Numbered from the stretch's first letter, positions 1 through 9,109 are shown. The stretch is DNA of 64,000 nt from Actinoallomurus sp963736325 (GCA_963736325.1 CAVTOG010000010.1:682001-746000); one strand, 5' to 3'. Numbers and translations are program-made. Notes: generated by a model not told the origin, from the sequence alone.

Positions 1-391
1 CCAGGACGAAGCCGTCGACCGTGCCGGTGCGGATGAGGTCGTCGTAGGCGGCGAACTCCGCGTCGACGTCGGCCGCGGTGAACAGGAGCACGTGGTAGCC
101 GGCCGCTCCGGCGGCGTCGGCGAGCGCGTGCAGGAACCGGTCGAGCAGGTTGCTCATCCGGGCCGGTGAGTCGATTTTGAAACCGATGCACCGGCTCGCG
201 CGCTCGCGGAGGTTCTGCGCGGCACGGTTCGGGCGGTAGCCGAGTCGGTCGATCGTGTCTTTCACGCGCGCGGCGGTGGCCGGAGCTACACGGCGCGGCG
301 CGTTCAGCACGTTGGAGACCGTCTGGCGTGAGACGCCCGCGGCTGCCGCGACCTGCGAAATCGTGACACCACTCCTGTCTTGGCCGGACAT
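1..391 (-). CDS. LacI-family transcriptional regulator (partial, N-terminal part)
   Basis: The gene runs off the left edge, so only about 130 N-terminal residues are present. After a short leader there is a LacI-type helix-turn-helix at about residues 10-30 (TISQVAAAAGVSRQTVSNVL), the hinge region, and the start of the periplasmic-binding-protein-like effector domain (CIGFKIDS, YHVLLFTAADVD). The family represses sugar or metabolite genes and is released by ligand binding. ATG at 391 is the only good start. A perfect 14-bp palindrome lies 33 bases upstream, which suggests autoregulation. The ligand cannot be told from this part. Confidence 0.93.
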   Translation of the reverse strand, partial: MSGQDRSGVTISQVAAAAGVSRQTVSNVLNAPRRVAPATAARVKDTIDRLGYRPNRAAQNLRERASRCIGFKIDSPARMSNLLDRFLHALADAAGAAGYHVLLFTAADVDAEFAAYDDLIRTGTVDGFVL

Positions 392-423
392 CTCACTCCC
401 TCCGGAAGCTCCGCAGCGCCAGG

Positions 424-437
424 TTTGATCGATCAAA
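424..437. promoter_or_regulatory. Palindromic operator of the LacI-type regulator
   Basis: TTTGATCGATCAAA is a perfect 14-bp palindrome with a central CG, the usual form of LacI-family operators. It sits 33-46 bases upstream of the LacI-type start codon, in an AT-richer stretch, so autoregulation is the simplest reading (inference). Confidence 0.6.
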
Positions 438-576
438 TTGTCAGTGCCCGATCCGTGTGTCAAGACCTCTTTGGACACCTTCTGATGATCTAGGGGTTTA
501 GGGGGCAACTCTCCGCTAACGATCTGGTGTATTACTCGAAATCTCCGGTTTAGATGCTGATTAGAAGGGTGTGTTA

Positions 577-1425
577 CTACGCCGCCACGCTGATCGGCAC
601 GGCGCCCGTCGCCTCCTCCAGCAGCCGTCCGTAAACCTCCTCCGGAGTCGTCTCGCTCCCCAGCCGGTGTCCGGTCAGCGCCCCGTGGTCATCGCTGGAG
701 CCCGTCGCCGCGAGCCCGAGGTCCGACGCGAGTCTTCGCAGGCGCACGCGCGCGGCGGGATCGTGGTCCATGTGGTCGACCTCCACGCCGAAGAGCCCGG
801 AGCCCGCCAGCTCCGCGATCCACTCGTCGGGAAGCGCGGCGCCCCGCCCGGTCGCCTTGGGATGGGCGAGCACGGGCACTCCCCCGGCCTCGCGCACCAG
901 CCGTACGGCGGCGGCCGGGTCCAGGGCGTACCGGCTCACGTGGGCGCGCCCGCCCGGGGCGAGCCACTCGGCGGTGAAGGCCTGTGACACCTCAGTGATC
1001 ACACCGGCGGCGACCATCGCGCGCGCGACGTGCGGGCGCCCGACGACGCCGCCGGCGAGGGCCTTCACCTGCTCCCAGGTCACCGGGACACCGAGCTCGA
1101 TCAGCCGGTCGACCATCGCGCGGCCCCGGTCCTCACGCGCGCCGCGAAGGCGCGCGCACTCGGCGGCCAGATCCGCGGCTTCCGGGTCGAACAGGTACGC
1201 GAGCAGGTGGACGCTCCGGCCCTCGCGCCGGCACGAGAGCTCCATCCCCGGAACGAGCGTCAGCCCGGCCGGCAGCGCCGCCGCGGCGGCCTCGAGCCCG
1301 CCGACGGTGTCGTGGTCGGTCAGCGCGAGCACGTCGAGGCCCGCCTCGCGGGCGCGGCGCACGACCTCCGCGGGCGGCTCCGTGCCGTCCGAGGCGTCAC
1401 TGTGGCTGTGCAGGTCTACGCGCAT
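577..1425 (-). CDS. PHP-domain phosphoesterase
   Basis: A 282-residue PHP-family metal-dependent phosphoesterase of the YciV/RNase AM-like type. Visible metal-ligand motifs in order are HSHSD at the N-terminus, LTDHD at about 38-42, HPKATGRG in the C-terminal half, and GSSDDHG near the end. Family members hydrolyse phosphoesters such as 3'-phosphoadenosine 5'-phosphate or nucleotides; the substrate here is not known. I chose ATG at 1425 because a GGAGAGAG Shine-Dalgarno precedes it; an in-frame GTG seven codons upstream (1446) would itself contain that site. The gene lies upstream of, and in the same direction as, the LacI-type regulator. Confidence 0.88.
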   Translation of the reverse strand: MRVDLHSHSDASDGTEPPAEVVRRAREAGLDVLALTDHDTVGGLEAAAAALPAGLTLVPGMELSCRREGRSVHLLAYLFDPEAADLAAECARLRGAREDRGRAMVDRLIELGVPVTWEQVKALAGGVVGRPHVARAMVAAGVITEVSQAFTAEWLAPGGRAHVSRYALDPAAAVRLVREAGGVPVLAHPKATGRGAALPDEWIAELAGSGLFGVEVDHMDHDPAARVRLRRLASDLGLAATGSSDDHGALTGHRLGSETTPEEVYGRLLEEATGAVPISVAA

Positions 1426-1507
1426 CCAACTCTCTCTCCGGTTCACACCAATGCGTGAGGCTAGAGTGCCGGTGACCTTTTTGTCGCGGAATTCACACGG
1501 GGGATCG

Positions 1508-2232
1508 ATGGCCGAAACAACATCGTTGCGCCCTGGTGATCCGCGATCACTCGGCCCGTACCGGCTGACGAGGCGCCTGGGCGAGGGCGGCCAAGGCGTC
1601 GTCTACCTCGGTGAATCCCCCGATGGCGCCCGTGTCGCCCTGAAGGTCCTGCGCCGGGAATGGTGGGGGGACGGCCGGTTAACGGATCGGTTCGCGAAAG
1701 AGGTCGCGGCGGCGCGCCGCGTGTCGCCCTTCTGCGTCGCCCAGGTGCTGGACGCGAACCTGGACTCCTCACCGCCGTACATCGTCACCGAGTTCGTCGA
1801 CGGCCCGACGCTGCTGTACTCCGTGCGCTCGGAGGGGCCGCGCTCGGGTCCGGCGCTGCACCGGCTCGCCGTCGCGACCGCGACCGCGACCGCGCTCGCC
1901 GCGATCCACGAGGCCGGCGTCGTGCACCGCGACTTCAAGCCCGCCAACGTGCTGCTGGGCGCCGACGGCCCGCGCGTGATCGACTTCGGCGTCGCCCGTG
2001 CCCGCCGGCGGCGACCAGGGCGGGCTCGCCCGCAGCCCGCGCCTCGGCCTGGAGTTCTGGCAGAACGGCGCCCCGGCCGCCATGTCCCTGGGCGAGAGCG
2101 GAGGCAAGGACGTCGTGACGGTCACGATGAAGCCGGGCCCGTTCGAGTTCCGCTTCCCCAAGCAGGGCAAGGACGTCGCGGTCCAGGTGTGCGCGTGGAA
2201 CGACGACTCGAATCGTGGACCTGCGCTTCTGA
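1508..2232 (+). pseudogene. Ser/Thr protein kinase with internal deletion and frameshift
   Basis: The first 165 or so codons read as a Hanks-type kinase: glycine loop LGEGGQGVVY (24-33), catalytic K46, HRDFKPANV (H140-R-D142) and DFG at 159-161. Directly after DFGVAR (about 2000) the frame changes and the sequence jumps to a different, coherent segment (LGLEFWQNGAPAAMSLGE onward), which looks like the beta-rich C-terminal extracellular domain of a receptor kinase. The activation loop, the C-lobe and any membrane segment are missing. Near 2205-2215 a second frame change would give RIVDLRF and a stop at 2230, just before a strong hairpin. As written it cannot encode a working kinase: either a real internal deletion or an assembly collapse. 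Confidence 0.75.
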
Positions 2233-2234
2233 AC

Positions 2235-2271
2235 GGGTGCGGCCCCGGTGCGTCGCGCCGGGGCCGCACCC
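2235..2271. terminator. Strong bidirectional hairpin terminator
   Basis: A perfect 14-bp stem (GGGTGCGGCCCCGG pairing with 2258-2271) has a 9-base loop. It lies between the end of the broken kinase gene and the end of the convergent alcohol dehydrogenase gene, so it can serve both. Confidence 0.8.
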
Positions 2272-2281
2272 GCGTACGTGC

Positions 2282-3451
2282 TCAGCCGTGCGGCCGGAAC
2301 GCCACGCGCACGCAGCCGTCCTTCTTGTGCTTGAACATGTCATAGCCCCGCGGCCCCTCGTCGAGGGACATCTCGTGGGTGGCCAGGTGACGTGTTGACA
2401 GCTCGCCCGCCGCGATGCGCTTCAGCAGCATCGGGATGTAGCGGTGCCCGTGCTGCTGGGCGCCCGCGAAGGTCAGGCCCTTGTTCATCAGGGCGCCGAG
2501 CGGAAACTTGTCGATCATTCCGCCGAACACCCCGAGGACGAACACCGAGCCGCCCTTGCGGCACGAGCCGATCGCCTCGCGGACGGCCACCGGGCGCTCC
2601 TGCCGCATGTGGAGCCCCTTCTTGACCTTGCCGGTGCCGATGTCCATGCCCTCGGACTCCATGCCGACCGCCTCGATGCAGACGTCGGGCCCACGGCCGC
2701 CGGTACGCTCGCGCAGCTCCGCGTCGACGTCGGCGTTGGAGAAGTCGATGGTCTCCGCGCCCGTGTACCGCTCGACCATGGCGAGTCGTTCGGGCAGGCG
2801 GTCGATGACGATCACGCGCTCCGCGCCGAGGATCTGCGCGGAGCGTGCCGCCATCTGGCCGACACCGCCCGCTCCCCACACCGCGACGACGTCGCCGGAA
2901 CGCACCCCGCCCAGATGGGCTCCCATCCACCCGGTCGGGGCGGCGTCGGACGCGTACAGCGCGTCCATGTCGCCCACACCCTCGGGAATGGCGAAGGTGC
3001 CGTAGTCGGCGAACGGGACGCGGATGTACTCGGAGTGGCTGCCCTTGAAGCCGCCCATGCCGTTGGAGTAGCCGTAGGTGCCGCCGGTCTCGAAACCGAA
3101 GACCTCCTGGGCCAGTTCCCAGTTGGTGTTGGTGTTGTCGCACAGCGACCACATGTCATGCGTGCAGTACCAGCAGCGGCCGCAGCCGATGAACGAGCAG
3201 ACCACGACGCGGTCGCCGACCTTGCGGCGCCGTACGCCCGGCCCGACCTCGACGATCTCCCCCATGAACTCGTGGCCCATCACGTCGCCCGCGCGCATCG
3301 TGGGGAAGTAGCCGTTGATGAGGTGCAGGTCCGACCCGCACGTCGTGGTGAGCGTGACCTTCAGGATCGCGTCCTGGTCGTTCAGGATCCGCGGGTCCGG
3401 GACGCGCTCGACCGAGAGCTTGTTCACGCCCTCCCAGCACAGTGCCTTCAC
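2282..3451 (-). CDS. Zinc-dependent alcohol dehydrogenase (formaldehyde dehydrogenase-like)
   Basis: A 389-residue medium-chain dehydrogenase of the glutathione-independent formaldehyde dehydrogenase-like group. The catalytic zinc motif TTCGSDLHL lies at about 36-44, the GHEFMGE motif at about 58-64, and the structural zinc cysteines cluster in CGRCWYCTHDMWSLC. The Rossmann loop is GAGGVGQMAA. It oxidises an alcohol or aldehyde adduct with NAD(P); the substrate is not known. The GTG start at 3451 has GAGGAGG eight bases upstream and overlaps the stop of the upstream membrane protein gene (GTGA), so the two are translationally coupled. Confidence 0.92.
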   Translation of the reverse strand: MKALCWEGVNKLSVERVPDPRILNDQDAILKVTLTTTCGSDLHLINGYFPTMRAGDVMGHEFMGEIVEVGPGVRRRKVGDRVVVCSFIGCGRCWYCTHDMWSLCDNTNTNWELAQEVFGFETGGTYGYSNGMGGFKGSHSEYIRVPFADYGTFAIPEGVGDMDALYASDAAPTGWMGAHLGGVRSGDVVAVWGAGGVGQMAARSAQILGAERVIVIDRLPERLAMVERYTGAETIDFSNADVDAELRERTGGRGPDVCIEAVGMESEGMDIGTGKVKKGLHMRQERPVAVREAIGSCRKGGSVFVLGVFGGMIDKFPLGALMNKGLTFAGAQQHGHRYIPMLLKRIAAGELSTRHLATHEMSLDEGPRGYDMFKHKKDGCVRVAFRPHG

Positions 3452-4281
3452 CGTCGTCCTCCTCGCCGGCCCGCGAACTCCAGCAGGTTCTCCGTCGTGG
3501 CCGCCTTCGGCGACGGCGCTCCGTCCGTGCGCAGCACCTCTTCGGCCTCGATCAGCGACTTGGCCTGGCGCAGCGCCTGCTGTACGGCGCGGCGCGTGCT
3601 GCTGCCGGCCCGCCATGACATGGTGCCGCCCATCCTGCCGCGCGGGAAGTCGCGCAGCCGGGCGCCCAGTTCGGTGCCCCGGTCGCCGGGCGCCTGGCAG
3701 ATCTTGATGTCGACGGCGTCGCCGAGCCGGATGATCGGCTCGGGCAGGTCGGCCGGTGAGGCCAGCCGCGCGGGCGAGCAGTTGATGGTGACCATCATCC
3801 AGCGGTTCTTCATGGCCCGGTCCCGCCTCGACTCGGTGGGACGCGCGGCCATCCAGCCGGCGAACCCGACACCGGCGGCGAGCAGCCCGGCTCCGCCGAC
3901 GACGCGGGTCAGGTCCCCCCGCCCCATGCGCGAGATGTCCCGCATGGAACCGGAGACCCGTCGCGGCATCATCGGCCGCCCGGATCTGACCGCCCGTCGC
4001 GGCATGATCATCCGGCCCGATCCGGCCGGCCGCCGTAGCACGATCATCCACCCCGGCCCGGCCGCCCGTCGCGGCATCATCGTCCGGCGCGGCGTGCTCC
4101 CGTGCCTGGGCACGATGCCCTGGCGTGCCTGTGCGGCCCTCTTGGCGGAGAGCGCCCGCCAAGCGAGCATCAGGGCGGTGCCCATGAGACGGGCCGACGC
4201 CGAGAGTTGGGCGTCGCGAGCCCCCCGTTTGCCATGTTTTCGCTCGGCGGCGTGACGCCAGCCGCGAATCTTCTCCTGCAT
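3448..4281 (-). CDS. Single-pass membrane protein with 12-residue repeats
   Basis: A 277-residue protein not confidently assigned. Residues 1-60 are basic. Residues 67-114 are four imperfect 12-residue repeats around the pattern M(I/M)xPRRxxxSGR, encoded by a 36-bp tandem repeat. One membrane segment follows (about 126-146, VVGGAGLLAAGVGFAGW). The C-terminal 120 residues (VTINCSPARL, LPEPIIRLGDAVDIKI, RQAKSLIEAEEVL) resemble, from memory, a conserved actinobacterial protein found next to this dehydrogenase and sometimes labelled cyclase/SRPBCC-like. The stop overlaps the dehydrogenase start by four bases, so they form an operon and probably share a pathway. ATG at 4281 has GGGGG upstream. Confidence 0.72.
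   Translation of the reverse strand: MQEKIRGWRHAAERKHGKRGARDAQLSASARLMGTALMLAWRALSAKRAAQARQGIVPRHGSTPRRTMMPRRAAGPGWMIVLRRPAGSGRMIMPRRAVRSGRPMMPRRVSGSMRDISRMGRGDLTRVVGGAGLLAAGVGFAGWMAARPTESRRDRAMKNRWMMVTINCSPARLASPADLPEPIIRLGDAVDIKICQAPGDRGTELGARLRDFPRGRMGGTMSWRAGSSTRRAVQQALRQAKSLIEAEEVLRTDGAPSPKAATTENLLEFAGRRGGRR
3957..4089. repeat. 36-bp tandem repeat, about 3.7 copies
   Basis: Units begin at 3957, 3993, 4029 and 4065, each starting CCCGTCGCGGCATCATC or close to it; the third is the most diverged. 36 bp is exactly 12 codons, so the coding frame of the membrane protein is kept. Confidence 0.85.
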
Positions 4282-4404
4282 GCGTTCGAACCCCCGTGGG
4301 TGGTGGACAGGGCCGGACCGATGTCCGTGCCCGTACCCCCGCCGACCAGGGCGTCACGTCCGGCGCGCCGGACCGCGCGCAAGCTTTACGCGAGCATGCC
4401 TGGG

Positions 4405-5241
4405 TCAGGAGACGGCGCACGCCCCCGCGAGCAGCCAGGAGGTGCCCTGCCCGGCGTTGCCGCACGTGAGATCCGGGTGCCACTGGGGCACGGGGACCAG
4501 GCCGGGGTCGACCAGGCTCGCGCCGCCGAACAGGCGCTCGATCTGGTCCTGGGTGCGCAGGACGGCCGGCGCCGAAGATCTCTCGTAGGCGTCGACGATC
4601 GTCTTGACCTTCTCCGTGTCCTGGCCGGTCCGGGTGATCGCGGAGATGACCACCTGGCTGCCGGCGCAGGTGATGTCGCGGAAGCTGCGCACGATCTCGG
4701 CGGCCTCCTCGTCGTCGGTGACGAACTGCAGCACCGACACGAACAGGACCGCGACCGGCTCCGAGAAGTCGATCATCGAGACGAGTTTGGGGTTGTCCAG
4801 GATCGCCTTCGGCTCGCGCATGTCGGCCTGAATGAAGACGGTGTTCGGATCCTTGGCCAGCAGCGCCTCGCCGTGGGCGAGCACGATCGGGTCGTTGTCG
4901 ACGTAGACGACGCGCGTTCCGGGGGCGATCTCGTGGGCGACCTCGTGCACGTTGCCCTGGGTGGGCAGCCCGGTGCCGAGGTCGATGATCTGCCGGATGC
5001 CCACCTCCGCAGTGAGGTAACGCACCGCCCTGCGGAGGAAGTCGCGGTTCTCCCGCGCGAACCGACGCCCCTCGGGCACCACCGTCAGGATGACCTCGGC
5101 GGCCTCGCGGTCGGCGGTGAAGTTGTCCTTGCCACCCAGGTAATAGTCGTAGAGCCGTGCCGGGCTCGGGGTGTTGATGTCGATCTCCGGCACGGTGCGC
5201 GTCTGCGGGCCGTTCCGGCCCGCATGCCCATCACCCGCCAA
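4405..5241 (-). CDS. SAM-dependent methyltransferase, DUF574 type
   Basis: A 278-residue protein of the actinobacterial DUF574 (Methyltransf_19) family. The family signature SPARLYDYYLGGKDNF is at about 26-41, followed by the SAM-binding motif QIIDLGTGLPT and the acidic-loop strand VVYVDNDPIV. These proteins are numerous in actinomycetes, are often regulatory or specialised-metabolism partners, and rarely have a known substrate. The start is TTG at 5241, with GGAG seven bases before it; no ATG or GTG in frame gives the conserved N-terminus. It is divergent from the hydrogenase operon across a 347-bp gap. Confidence 0.9.
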   Translation of the reverse strand: MAGDGHAGRNGPQTRTVPEIDINTPSPARLYDYYLGGKDNFTADREAAEVILTVVPEGRRFARENRDFLRRAVRYLTAEVGIRQIIDLGTGLPTQGNVHEVAHEIAPGTRVVYVDNDPIVLAHGEALLAKDPNTVFIQADMREPKAILDNPKLVSMIDFSEPVAVLFVSVLQFVTDDEEAAEIVRSFRDITCAGSQVVISAITRTGQDTEKVKTIVDAYERSSAPAVLRTQDQIERLFGGASLVDPGLVPVPQWHPDLTCGNAGQGTSWLLAGACAVS

Positions 5242-5588
5242 TGCGTGGCTCCACGATGGTCGGCATGCCTACATGTTAGCCAGCATGATCACTCTGTGAT
5301 GGGACGTCCTTCACGAATCGTTCGCACGACCATCACTCATCGCAATGAAGCAATGACAGTGACAATTCACCCAAAAACGCACATATGAGACAAGTCGCCT
5401 GATTGGTGATTCCCCATCGCCCCTGGTCATCGACACGCGGGCACACTCGAGCCTTTACCACCGGTTGCCTGAATCGGGGTGACGGATCGTACCGATGCGC
5501 CCGTAGCGTCACTGTACGACTGCGGACCGTCGATCAACGCCGGCTGTGACGTTGGCCACGTGAGCGACCTCGATCCCAGGGAGGCGGC
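5242..5588. other. Divergent intergenic region between methyltransferase and hydrogenase
   Basis: A non-coding 347-bp gap, clearly AT-richer around 5270-5420, that must hold promoters for both directions. A TGACAA-like -35 followed about 18 bases later by CATATG (5360-5390) could be a promoter toward the hydrogenase genes, but this is weak. No terminator or RNA gene seen. Confidence 0.4.
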
Positions 5589-6665
5589 ATGACGGCACGG
5601 AGGCGGGCGGCCTCGGACGGCCAGAGCGGGACCGGGAAACCCGTCGTCCACATCCTCTGGATCAACGCGGGCCTGAGCTGCGACGGCGACTCGGTCGCCC
5701 TGACCGCGGCGACGCAGCCGAGCATCGAGGAGATCGTCCTCGGCGCGCTGCCGGGCCTGCCGGAGGTGGCCGTTCACTGGCCGCTGATCGACTTCCAGTC
5801 CGGGCCCGTGGGGGGCGACGACGCGTTCATCGACTGGTTCTTCAAGGCCGAGCGCGGCGAGCTGGAGCCGTTCGTGCTGGTCGTCGAAGGCTCCATCCCG
5901 AACGAGTCGATCAAGGAGGAGGGCTACTGGTGCGGGTTCGGCAACGACCCGGAGACCGGCCAGCCGCGTACGACCAGTGAGTGGCTCGACCGGCTCGCGC
6001 CGAAGGCCACCGCGATCCTGTGCGCGGGCACCTGTGCGACCTACGGCGGCATCCACGCGATGGCCGGGAACCCGACCGGCGCGATGGGCGTGGCCGACTA
6101 CCTGGGCTGGGACTGGAGGTCCAAGGCCGGCCTGCCGATCGTCAACGTGCCGGGCTGCCCCATACAGCCGGACAACCTGTCCGAGACGATCCTCTACCTG
6201 CTCTACCAGGTGGCGGGCCAGGCGCCGATGATCCCGCTGGACGAGGCCCTGCGCCCGACGTGGCTGTTCGGCAGGACCGTGCACGAGGGCTGCGATCGTG
6301 CGGGCTACTACGAGCAGGGCCAGTTCACCACCGAGTACGGCTCGCCGAAGTGCCTGGTCAAGATCGGCTGCTGGGGCCCGGTCGTCAAGTGCAACGTCCC
6401 CAAGCGCGGCTGGATGAACGGCATCGGCGGCTGCCCGAACGTCGGCGGCATCTGCATCGCCTGCACCATGCCCGGCTTCCCCGACAAGTTCATGCCCTTC
6501 ATGGACGAACCTCCCGGCGCCCGTGTGTCCACCGCGGCGAGCGGAGCGTACGGCGCGGTGATCCGCCGGTTGCGCGGGATCACGCTGCGCACGCTCGACA
6601 AGGAACCGAAGTGGCGGCAGAGGGGCCGCGAACTGCTCACCGGATACAAGGCGCCCTGGAGCTGA
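5589..6665 (+). CDS. hhyS: [NiFe] hydrogenase small subunit, group 1h (actinobacterial, high-affinity)
   Basis: A 358-residue FeS subunit that passes electrons from the NiFe site. The N-terminus has no Tat signal, unlike classical group 1 enzymes. The first proximal-cluster motif reads CDGD (C31, D34) where most hydrogenases have CxxC; in the Ralstonia actinobacterial-type hydrogenase an Asp ligand at the proximal 4Fe4S cluster is known, so this fits the group. Other ligand regions are CAGTCATYGGI, PGCPIQPDNL, and the C-terminal series KIGCWGPVVKCN, GIGGCPNVGGICIACTMPGFP. The start has GGAGGCGGC upstream, and the large subunit gene follows after four bases. Members scavenge H2 at atmospheric levels, mainly during starvation. 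Confidence 0.95.
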   Translation: MTARRRAASDGQSGTGKPVVHILWINAGLSCDGDSVALTAATQPSIEEIVLGALPGLPEVAVHWPLIDFQSGPVGGDDAFIDWFFKAERGELEPFVLVVEGSIPNESIKEEGYWCGFGNDPETGQPRTTSEWLDRLAPKATAILCAGTCATYGGIHAMAGNPTGAMGVADYLGWDWRSKAGLPIVNVPGCPIQPDNLSETILYLLYQVAGQAPMIPLDEALRPTWLFGRTVHEGCDRAGYYEQGQFTTEYGSPKCLVKIGCWGPVVKCNVPKRGWMNGIGGCPNVGGICIACTMPGFPDKFMPFMDEPPGARVSTAASGAYGAVIRRLRGITLRTLDKEPKWRQRGRELLTGYKAPWS

Positions 6666-6669
6666 CCTG

Positions 6670-8451
6670 ATGACGTCCTCGGAGAACGACCGCAAGCTCG
6701 TCGAGATGGCGTGGGACCCGATCACCCGCATCGTCGGCAGCCTGGGCGTCTACGCGAAGATCGATTTCTCGAACCGTGAGGTGGCCGAGTGCTACAGCAC
6801 CTCGTCGATCTTCCGCGGCTACAGCATCTTCATGAAGGGCAAGGACCCGCGGGACGCGCACTTCATCACCAGCCGGATCTGCGGGATCTGCGGCGACAAC
6901 CACGCGACCTGCTCGGTGTACGCGCAGAACATGGCCTACGGGGTGAAGTCACCGAACCTGGCCGACTGGATCCTGAACCTCGGCGAGGCCGCCGAGTTCA
7001 TGTTCGACCACACCATCTACCAGGAGAACCTGGTGGGGGTGGACTACTGCGAGAAGATGGTCCGCGAGACCAACCCCGGTGTCCTGGCGCTCGCCGAGCG
7101 CACCAACGCACCGCACTCCGCCGATCACGGCTACAAGACGATCGCCGACATCATGCGGTCGCTGAACCCCCTCGAAGGCGAGTTCTACCGCGAGGCGCTC
7201 CAGGTGAGCCGCTCGACCCGTGAGATGTTCTGCCTCATGGAGGGCCGCCACGTGCACCCCTCCACGCTCTACGCGGGCGGCGTCGGCACGGTCGCGACCG
7301 TGCAGCTGTTCACCGACTACCTGTCCCGACTGATGCGGTTCGTGGAGTTCATGAAGCGGGTCGTGCCGATGCACGACGATCTGTTCGACTTCTTCTACGA
7401 GGCGCTCCCCGGCTACCAGCAGGTCGGGCGCCGGCGCGTGCTCCTCGGCTGCTGGGGCGCGTTCAACGACCCCGAGCACTGCGACTACACGTACCAGAAC
7501 ATGGCCGACTGGGGCCGGAAGATGTTCGTGACGCCCGGCGTCGTCGTCGACGGCGAGCTGGTCACCGGCAGCCTGCTCGACATCAACCTCGGCATCCGGA
7601 TCCTGCTCGGGAGCTCCTACTACGACGACTGGGAGGGGCAGGACCCGTTCGTCACCCACGACCCGCTCGGCAACCCGGTCGACGCGCGGCATCCGTGGAA
7701 CCAGCACACGATCCCGCATCCGCAGAAACGCGACTTCGACGGCAAGTACAGCTGGGTGATGTCGCCGCGATGGTACGACGGCAAGAACCATCTCGCCCTC
7801 GACACCGGCGGCGGCCCGATCGCGCGCCTGTGGTCCACCGCCCTCGCCGGGCTCGTCGACATCGGGTACGTCAAAGCCACCGGGCACAGCGTCGTGATCA
7901 ACCTGCCGAAGACCGCCACGCTGCCCGAGAAGAGCTTCGAGTGGAAGATCCCCATGTGGAACGGGGAGCCGCTGTCCAACGCGATCGAGCGCAACCGGGC
8001 GCGCACCTACTTCCAGGCCTACGCCGCGGCCGCCGCCCTGCACTTCGTGGAGAAGGCGCTCGCGGAGGTCCGCGCCGGGAGAACGAAGACCTGGGAGCCG
8101 TTCAAGGTGCCGGACGAGGCCATCAGCGTCGGCTTCACCGAGGCCGTCCGCGGTGTCCTGTCCCACCACATGGTGATCAGAGACGGCAAGATCGCCAACT
8201 ACCACCCGTACCCGCCGACCCCCTGGAACGCCAGCGTGCGCGACGTGCACGGCACCCCCGGGCCATACGAGGACGCGGTGCAGAACACTCCGATCTTCGA
8301 GGAGAACCCGCCGGAGACCTTCAAGGGCATCGACATCATGCGGACCGTCCGCAGCTTCGACCCCTGCCTGCCCTGCGGCGTCCACATGTATCTCGGCAAA
8401 GGCGACGAGCTGCGGCGTACGCACAGCCCGCACGCGTTCCCCTCCGAATGA
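6670..8451 (+). CDS. hhyL: [NiFe] hydrogenase large subunit, group 1h
   Basis: A 593-residue catalytic subunit. The nickel ligands are in L1, RICGICGDNHATC (C71, C74), and L2, DPCLPCGVH (C566, C569, H572). Maturation proteases of this class cut after the L2 histidine, here removing 21 residues (MYLGKGDELRRTHSPHAFPSE without its final residue is visible). Length and the inserted middle region fit group 1h. It forms the core heterodimer with the small subunit just upstream. No dedicated endopeptidase gene is in the window, so it must be elsewhere. Confidence 0.96.
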   Translation: MTSSENDRKLVEMAWDPITRIVGSLGVYAKIDFSNREVAECYSTSSIFRGYSIFMKGKDPRDAHFITSRICGICGDNHATCSVYAQNMAYGVKSPNLADWILNLGEAAEFMFDHTIYQENLVGVDYCEKMVRETNPGVLALAERTNAPHSADHGYKTIADIMRSLNPLEGEFYREALQVSRSTREMFCLMEGRHVHPSTLYAGGVGTVATVQLFTDYLSRLMRFVEFMKRVVPMHDDLFDFFYEALPGYQQVGRRRVLLGCWGAFNDPEHCDYTYQNMADWGRKMFVTPGVVVDGELVTGSLLDINLGIRILLGSSYYDDWEGQDPFVTHDPLGNPVDARHPWNQHTIPHPQKRDFDGKYSWVMSPRWYDGKNHLALDTGGGPIARLWSTALAGLVDIGYVKATGHSVVINLPKTATLPEKSFEWKIPMWNGEPLSNAIERNRARTYFQAYAAAAALHFVEKALAEVRAGRTKTWEPFKVPDEAISVGFTEAVRGVLSHHMVIRDGKIANYHPYPPTPWNASVRDVHGTPGPYEDAVQNTPIFEENPPETFKGIDIMRTVRSFDPCLPCGVHMYLGKGDELRRTHSPHAFPSE

Positions 8452-8463
8452 GAGGAGACTCCG

Positions 8464-9018
8464 ATGACGCGTGACGCTCGGGCGGCCGGCGACCGCGTCG
8501 AGGCGATCCTGACCGAGCTCGGCGGGCTGGCCGACGCCAGGGTCGTGGCCGCGGCCGAAGATCTCGTCCGTACCCTCGTCGAGCTGTACGGCGCGGGCCT
8601 GGACCGCGTCATGGAGATCGTCACCGAGACCGGCGCCGCCGAGGCGCTCGACCGGCTCACCTCCGACGATCTCGTCTCCGGGCTGCTCGTCGTCCACGAC
8701 CTGCACCCGCTGACCACCGCCGAACGGGTCGGAATGGCCCTCGAAGGGGTACGTCCCTATCTGGGGCTGCACGACGGCGGCGTGGAGATGATCGAGATCA
8801 CGCCCGCCGGGGTCGTGCGGCTCCGGCTGGTGGGCGGCTGCGACGGCTGCCCGTCATCGCGCATCACGATCACGGACTCCATCGAACGCGCGATCTCCAC
8901 CGCCGCGCCCGAGGTCTCCGGGATCGACGTCGAGCGACAGGACTCTCCGGCGGGCCCGCTCCTGCAGATCGGGCGCCGCCCGCCGGGCCCGTGCCCCGTC
9001 CCGGACACGTCCGGCTGA
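8464..9018 (+). CDS. NifU-like protein of the hydrogenase operon
   Basis: A 184-residue protein. Residues 1-80 are helical and unassigned; residues about 85-165 form a NifU C-terminal-type domain with the cluster motif GGCDGCPSS (C126, C129) preceded by VRPYLGLHDGGVEMIEI. NifU domains carry or transfer FeS clusters. Its place between the large subunit and hypA, 12 bases after hhyL, makes a role in FeS supply or electron transfer for the hydrogenase likely. The GAGGAGACTCCG-type ribosome site starts inside the end of hhyL. Confidence 0.88.
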   Translation: MTRDARAAGDRVEAILTELGGLADARVVAAAEDLVRTLVELYGAGLDRVMEIVTETGAAEALDRLTSDDLVSGLLVVHDLHPLTTAERVGMALEGVRPYLGLHDGGVEMIEITPAGVVRLRLVGGCDGCPSSRITITDSIERAISTAAPEVSGIDVERQDSPAGPLLQIGRRPPGPCPVPDTSG

Positions 9019-9109
9019 TCAAGGTACGCCGCGCGGCGCCCGGTCTCACGCGACCGGCCTGCGGGCGGCTCACGGCGGCTGTGGCCGCCGCGCGAGAGAG
9101 GAGGGAACC

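Noticed and set aside
3957..4089. Possible CRISPR array
   Set aside because: Repeats are contiguous with no spacers and keep the coding frame; it is a protein-coding tandem repeat.
6949..8772. 607-codon minus-strand ORF opposite hhyL
   Set aside because: Third-position shadow of the hydrogenase gene; no recognisable motif.
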